From Chaetoceros tenuissimus (Eukaryota > Bacillariophyta > Thalassiosirophyceae > Chaetocerotales > Chaetocerotaceae), in contig BLLK01000047.1 in assembly GCA_021927905.1 (NCBI GenBank), positions 2,108,001 to 2,172,000 of the forward strand: a DNA stretch of 64,000 bases, in the 5' to 3' direction. The first letter of the stretch is position 1. Every line of letters begins with the position of its first letter. The position numbers were made by a program, and so were the translations under genes. Shown piece after piece: positions 58,919-64,000 of the stretch. The notes below the pieces were generated by a model. It searched no databases. It worked only from the letters and a program-made list of their open reading frames with translations, and was not told where the DNA came from.

Positions 58919-61900
58919 TCATTGGATATTTGTGAGAGCTGCAATCACAGAAGAGTAGGTTTGTGCATCTGGTACTAGACCTTCTTCTCTCATTCTTCGA
59001 AGAAGAGATAGAGATGCCTCCCACCAATGAAGACTAAGTGGGTCCGAACTTTCCTCTACTTTTGTATACTGGCTTTCTTCTTGCATCCGGCTAGACCCAC
59101 TGCTGCGTTCTTTTCTCCTTTGCTGTCTCCTAATTTCATGCTGTGCCTGATTACAGGCCACAATAGCACTCCTGTACGATCGCATGTTGGGAACAATAGA
59201 ATAGATATGGCAATCATTAAGCAGCTTGACTGCCATGTCCGGTCTTCCTGACCTACCTGCAGCTGCTATAAGGGAGTTCATGGCATCCACTGATGCTACT
59301 TGCTTCCCATTATCCTTGGCAGTCCCATAGATATTCAAAAGATTCAGACCTTCCTTCCATTCCTAAGTTGATATTCAAACGTAAGAGTTGAAAGTAACCT
59401 TTATGTCATCTTCATATCAAAGATATACTTACATTTTGTTTGGAACAAGCTATTATTGCATAGCTTAATGCTGAATACTCTATTTTTCCACGACCCATAG
59501 CATTCTCTACTATATCACTTGTATGAAGAATAATGATTGCATCTTGCCATCTCACTGGCTTCACAGACGAACATACAAAGAGAATCGATGATAGAATGGC
59601 TGCGTTAGCATGATCGACATTTTCGTAAGTGTACAATGCTTTCTCAAAATCATTAATTGCACCATATAGTCGGATCAAAGAATTATAAATGGGTCCACTG
59701 ATCGACGCTCTCAACTCGAAATCGTTCAGTACATCAAGGACAGACTCAAGGCTTCTGATTGCTGTTTCAGGTGAACAATGACTATTTTGGGCCGCAAGAG
59801 ATAACCTCTGGAACGTTGTGACCGTGGGAGCAATTCCCTCTTTTTTCATAAGTTGAAACAAAGAACAGGCTGCCTCAAGCTTGCCTTGTTCAGCCAAACT
59901 GGAGATAACTCCATCATAGCAAATAGCATTCGGATGGCATCCGTTTTTGCGCATAGTCTTTAGTAGAAAGAGGGCAGTTTTAGCATTATTACAACTTTCA
60001 GCAACCCAGATTGCAGCGGAATACATAAAAATGTTTGGGTTACACGCATCTTTCTTCTCAGCTTCACTAAGAAGTTTTAGAGCCGTTTTTAAATCTGGTG
60101 GATCCGACTTCTTACATGCTGATATAGCATTTGTATACGTAACACAAGTAGCTCTAACCACATTTCTACGATTTCTTCTTGTCATACGGATCTATTTGTT
60201 ATCAGCAATAGAAGTTCAAAAAAGGATGAACAGTTTTACATGATCTACTTACTTCATCTACAATATCGACTGCTTCTTTCGAATTATTACAGGTGGACAG
60301 CAGAAGATTATACGATATGATGTCTATAAGAGGCATAGTGAGGTGAGCATATGGAAATGACAGGGAGAATGACTACCAAGACATCAATTATCATACCTGG
60401 AAAGAGTTTTGACATCGGATCTAATGGATTTGATAAAAAATCTCCATCACGTAGTCTCTGGAACAAATCTTTGGCTCCATCATAATTATTATTGTTTGCA
60501 AAAGCTGTCAAAACAGTATTTACAGATATTAAATCTGGAGATGTCATCGCCGTGCTGTCATCGTTGGAGTACGAATCAGTAATATTCTTAAAATCGTCAC
60601 TGAGTGATAATATCACAGTACCATTTTGCATGTGTAACAACAAATCCCGTGCTTCCGCATCTCTTCCTTGCTTTGACAATGCTGCTAAGACATTGTTGAG
60701 ATGCAGTGTATTTATTTCAATACCCCTTTCTACCATATCCCTCATTAAACTCATGGCTTTCGATCCATCCCCTTTTGTTGCACAAGCTCTTAAGGCAGCT
60801 CCCCACACCTTTGGCAATGTCTGCGTTAGATTTTTATTCCTTTTCATTTCATCTAGAAGTGACAATGCAACTCGCATCTGACCTCCATTTGCACATGCGT
60901 GAATCTTTGGAGATAGAAACAAATATAAAGATAGATCAATTAGAGGACAAATTAAAAAGGTTACATTTACCACAACAAAAAATAAACAGAAGAAAACACG
61001 TACCAACGAAGCATAAGTTTGTTCATTTGGTTCAATCCCATCACGTGGCATTTGTCGAAACAATGTTATGGCACTTTTCCATCCATTGACTTCAGTATCT
61101 CGATTCTCATAGCGACTGCAGGCATGAATACATGAATTATACAGATGAACATCCAATGTGATGTCGCCCCTTCGTTCGTAGCTTTTCACGCGATCCCATA
61201 GTGCCATAGCCTTTCTACCCCCATCAATGGACAAAAATGCTGCTGTCAATGTGTAACCGTTTGGACGAACCCCATTCTCATCCATTTCATCTAATATTCT
61301 AATTGCATTTTCTCTTTTTTTTGGAGTTTTGGACTGAGCAAAAGCAGTCAAAGCTGCTGTATACAAAAATTGACTGTCAATTTCATCCGTCTTAGGTAGG
61401 AAATGATGCAGCATGGCCATCATTGCTTTGTAGCAACCTTTGGCTCCTAGAAGACGAATGATTGAAGTTTGATCTTTAGGGATAATCAAATCTGACATTG
61501 ATATTGTCTCCTGTTGAAAGTTCCTTATCTTGTATTGAATAAGATCCTTAGTAACTTCCTCTAAATCCTGTTTCCATGATTTTGACTGGAAGATTGATAG
61601 AATTTGTCGAGACAAGTTTACATCTGGAATTGATCGTTTAATCTTTGCTTTTCGTTCGATATCTTGTAATGAAACAATTCCAATGCTTTCCTCTCCAGAA
61701 GAATACCGACTCCTCTCGACCTCGATCCTCTTCCGTTTACGATTTTTGTCCCTGTTCGCTTCTCTCCGCCTTTTATTATTTCTCTTCTCCGGCAACGGTG
61801 TCACACTTGGATTGATAGTGCCGTAATATTTATTTGTTCGTCTTTCACCCAATGATCTCGATCGAGGTCTATTGATGGGCATAATCATAGGTGGCTTTTT

Positions 61901-62134
61901 TGGAACAACACCATTTTCAACAGGCTTTTCATTGGAATCTTCTTTTGGCGACAATGACAGTAAAGTATGATCTGACAATGATCTAGATCGGCGAAGAGGT
62001 AATACATTTGCATGTAATTGTGATGTAAATGCAAGAGCAAGATTATTTGAATAATGAAAGATTATCAATCCCAAAATAGTAAGCAAACAGACGTCTCCTA
62101 TTGAGCGAGATGAATGTCCTATCCAGATTGTCAT
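58919..62134 (-). CDS. 5' part of a plastid-type PPR-SMR gene, cut by the insertion
   Basis: Five minus-strand exons: 61004-62134, 60397-60904, 60253-60323, 59433-60191 and 58919-59362. Introns are 60905-61003, 60324-60396, 60192-60252 and 59363-59432, all GT-AG; the first is 99 bp and reads through in frame. The 970-aa product starts with a signal peptide ending A-L-A-F-T-S-Q, a plastid motif, then a basic spacer (about 85-150) and about a dozen PPR repeats (VWGAALRACATKGDGSKAMS, YNSCIHACSRYENRDTEVNG). PPR proteins bind organelle RNA; PPR-SMR members act in plastid gene expression. The last repeat stops after VPDAQTYSSVIAALTN; the last two codons and the stop come from the inserted DNA. The Smr end is at 38029-38697. 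Confidence 0.82.
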
Positions 62135-62526
62135 CTCCTACTTCCTCTACTGTATATATTGCGATCTTGTATTTTAGTACATGTGATTGCTAAATGATCA
62201 AGTTACAACTTCACACAATATTACCTTACTTCTTTCAAGTTGAATCAGATCAAATGTTGGATCCATATTCTCTCCTGTCTCCTGTCTACGGAATAAATTG
62301 ATGTCATTATGATGTCATATGGAAGAAAAATGAGGTTATTAGTACTTCACACAGTACTTACGGGATAAAGATACACGTGTTTCGCTTCATCGTCATAGTA
62401 CAGAACAAAAGTGGCTTTCTGGATGAATGAGCACAAATTTCTAAAATCACATCTTGGATCTCAACATTTTTTTTAATCTGCTCCTAGCCAGGAAGGCTAT
62501 TCTGAAAAAATTACTCTGTAGTAAAG
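62135..62526. other. Divergent promoter region
   Basis: This 392-bp gap separates the PPR gene (minus) and the lumenal protein gene (plus). I see no gene or clear element. Confidence 0.35.
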
Positions 62527-63342
62527 ATGAGGATTCTACATCACAAATTTAGTAGTATTGCACTGCTCACAGTTTTTGCAAGTCAGTTACATCAAGCTCT
62601 TGCGTTTGGAAGTACAGCAAAATATAACAAAGATAGCAGCGGTTGTAGAAGGGACTTTCTCAATTCGGCAATCATAACAACTACTGGCGTGATTGTGGGA
62701 ATGCCCAAGAATGTATATGCAAAAACTATGGTTGATACAAATAATGATTACCCCGGAACAGCAGTGGAGCGTCTCGAAAATGTTAGAGCTAGGGTTGCAA
62801 CACTCAGCGAAGAAGATCTTTCGGGAGACTGGGAAGACGTTCGCCGAAAGTTATTGTGGGCTGGTGGGTTAAAAGATCTACCAGATGCAATACCAGGACA
62901 GGGATATACAGGGCATTCTTTCAATGATTATAATCACGTTGACTTGACGACAATGACAGACGGGACATCAAATAATAGGAATAATGGAGAGGTAAAAGAA
63001 ATTGCAATAGGAAACTTTCTCGGAGATGGAATTCGTAAAGCATCCATTCCTGAACTTGGAAGTGGAGGAAGTTGGTCAACTTGTGCAATTGGATGCAATC
63101 TAGACCCACCTCAAGATGTTGCCCATATTCAATTCAAATCTAAAATTGCATTCAAATTAGTATGGGTACCAAATGCAAACTTTGATAAGTTTGTCCTCGT
63201 GGACGATGATGGAAAAGAATTGGCTCGAGGATCTCCAACTGGACAACTACCAAACATCCGGCAAAGACAAATGAATTATGAACTTGTGAGAGGATCAAAG
63301 TATGCGCGCGTAGTTGATCAAATTGCATTCGGCTCATCATGA
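62527..63342 (+). CDS. Thylakoid-lumen-type protein, 271 aa, unknown
   Basis: A single frame from ATG 62527. The signal peptide ends HQALAFGS, with the A-F plastid motif. A twin-Arg stretch (CRRDFLNSAIITTTGVIVGM) that ends in YAKTM looks like a lumenal Tat-type signal, so a thylakoid-lumen location is inferred. The mature part contains SGDWEDVRRKLLWAGGLKDL, then IPGQGYTGHSFNDYNHVDL, which look like a conserved algal family, and a beta-rich C-terminal half with one Cys pair (CAIGC). I do not know its function. Confidence 0.7.
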   Translation: MRILHHKFSSIALLTVFASQLHQALAFGSTAKYNKDSSGCRRDFLNSAIITTTGVIVGMPKNVYAKTMVDTNNDYPGTAVERLENVRARVATLSEEDLSGDWEDVRRKLLWAGGLKDLPDAIPGQGYTGHSFNDYNHVDLTTMTDGTSNNRNNGEVKEIAIGNFLGDGIRKASIPELGSGGSWSTCAIGCNLDPPQDVAHIQFKSKIAFKLVWVPNANFDKFVLVDDDGKELARGSPTGQLPNIRQRQMNYELVRGSKYARVVDQIAFGSS

Positions 63343-64000
63343 CATGCATAGAGTATTTTTACAGATTATACGTAATGTTAGCACACTATCTTAATTATTG
63401 GTCTGTAACTCATACTACATCGTAGATTTCATAAGTACTTTACTATCAAGGATTTCCAGTTTCAGTCCCACTTTGCGAAATACCTACCCAACACGATCGA
63501 GAACAACAAAGAAGGTCGTGTTGGGTAAGGAATTCATTATACTTCCCCGACGTACCATAGAGGCCAAAATGAAAATGACAATAAGATTGAAATGAAGAAT
63601 CATCTTGATAATTGTGGATTGAATTGATTTGAATATATTCTGTAGTACTTACTCTCCTAGTGATGAGTTGCAATCACCACCCTAACCACAAACAATACCG
63701 CTACCGATATACGTATCCTATAATCTACTTTCAAGTTCTAAGTAATCTTTTCTATTCTATTAGTATGTAATCTATTCTAAAAAATAACGTTCTGTAATTG
63801 ATTCGCATTGAAAATATAAAAATAGTTGATTATCTCGCATTCATCACTTTCTTTGCGATGATGGTCATTCAATCTCTAAAACCTAGCTAAAAATGCGTAT
63901 GGAAATCCTGAATCGTTATGCATGTGGAATCTAATAGCTCACTTTTTGAACATCTGATTTACATTTTGATTGCCTAGTTCACAATCCCACAATTTGATCT
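63343..64000. other. Right-end intergenic region
   Basis: The last 658 bp contain the hairpin at 63485-63527, an AT-rich tract after 63720 and no supported gene. Confidence 0.35.
63485..63527. repeat. 12-bp inverted repeat with 19-nt loop
   Basis: TACCCAACACGA (63485-63496) is followed 19 nt later by its exact complement TCGTGTTGGGTA (63516-63527). It lies about 140 bp downstream of the lumenal protein gene and could form a hairpin in the transcript, or act as a binding site. Confidence 0.85.

Larger units (their letters stand above)
38698..58927. mobile_element. ~20.2-kb mobile or virus-like insertion splitting a PPR-SMR gene
   Basis: The limits are set by the two halves of the host PPR-SMR gene: PPR coding resumes at 58928 on one side and stops near 38697 on the other. 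Exact ends are uncertain by about 10 bp. A shared CATTGG (38687-38692 and 58920-58925) may be a 6-bp target duplication, but another reading gives only ATT. I found no clear terminal inverted repeats. Contents are about twelve intronless genes on both strands, none with plastid or secretory presequences: helical-repeat, DSBH oxygenase-like, Ulp1-like, coiled-coil and Gly/Arg-rich proteins. I saw no capsid, polymerase or integrase, so the family is unassigned. The long frames look whole, with no evident breaks. Nearly identical internal duplications suggest a young insertion. A segmental rearrangement is the main alternative. Confidence 0.72.

Noticed and set aside
38698-58927. Polinton/Maverick or giant-virus label for the island
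   Set aside because: No DNA polymerase, capsid, packaging ATPase or integrase and no clear terminal inverted repeats are visible; the family is left open.
60905-61003. In-frame Phe/Leu-rich segment of the PPR protein as a membrane helix
   Set aside because: It is bounded by GTACGT and CCAAAG, interrupts a PPR repeat and is 99 bp long, so it is an intron that happens to stay open.
63398-63673. Short frames at the right end
   Set aside because: They overlap the hairpin, are short and show no domain or signal.

Overview
The window looks like nuclear DNA of an AT-rich diatom. Coding genes lie close together on both strands and carry short introns (61-99 bp, GTAAGT-like donors). Many products begin with a signal peptide followed by an A-F/S-F-A-P-like motif, the two-part presequence of diatom plastid proteins. 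Secreted cysteine-rich proteins with Pro-Ser linkers are also typical of diatoms. I cannot name the genus. I saw no RNA genes and no CRISPR array.

Layout. 1-11246: a secreted Cys-rich protein running off the left edge, mitochondrial ribosomal proteins uL22m and uS17m, a GNAT acetyltransferase, a large secreted Cys-rich/Pro-Ser protein, a small unknown gene, and a 952-aa three-exon unknown. 11455-12878: a 97-bp minisatellite that runs into the 3' end of an acetamidase/formamidase gene and supplies its last codons. 13247-33467: an SDR-like protein, a TPR (kinesin-light-chain-like) protein, a lumenal plastid protein, an RGG-rich protein, a metallophosphoesterase, ISCA1, two unknowns, an ALKBH-like dioxygenase with an apparent frameshift, a four-TM protein, RanGAP, a DUF1517 plastid protein, an acidic-repeat plus PAP/fibrillin plastid protein and a small plastid membrane protein. 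33902-36865: an unconventional myosin.

38.7-58.9 kb is the most unusual part. A plastid-type PPR-SMR gene on the minus strand is cut in the middle of one PPR repeat. Its five 5' exons lie at 58919-62134 and its Smr-encoding 3' end lies about 20.2 kb away at 38029-38697. The DNA between holds about twelve intronless genes unlike the surrounding host genes: a helical-repeat protein with a Lys/Ala-rich tail, two 2OG-Fe(II)-oxygenase-like (double-stranded beta helix) proteins, an Ulp1-like protease domain on a coiled coil, a separate coiled-coil protein, Gly/Arg-rich proteins and a pair of divergent paralogues. It also has an inverted duplicated promoter segment and a 64-nt near-perfect hairpin. 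I read it as a large, recent, still intact-looking mobile or virus-like insertion of unassigned family. I found no capsid, polymerase, integrase or clear terminal repeats.

62527-63342 is a thylakoid-lumen-type protein, and the right end of the window holds no gene I can support. The host genes do not form one pathway. Plastid, mitochondrial, secretory and nuclear-transport genes are simply neighbours, many as divergent pairs sharing short promoters. Two of those promoters contain a perfect TGACGTCA (CRE) site.
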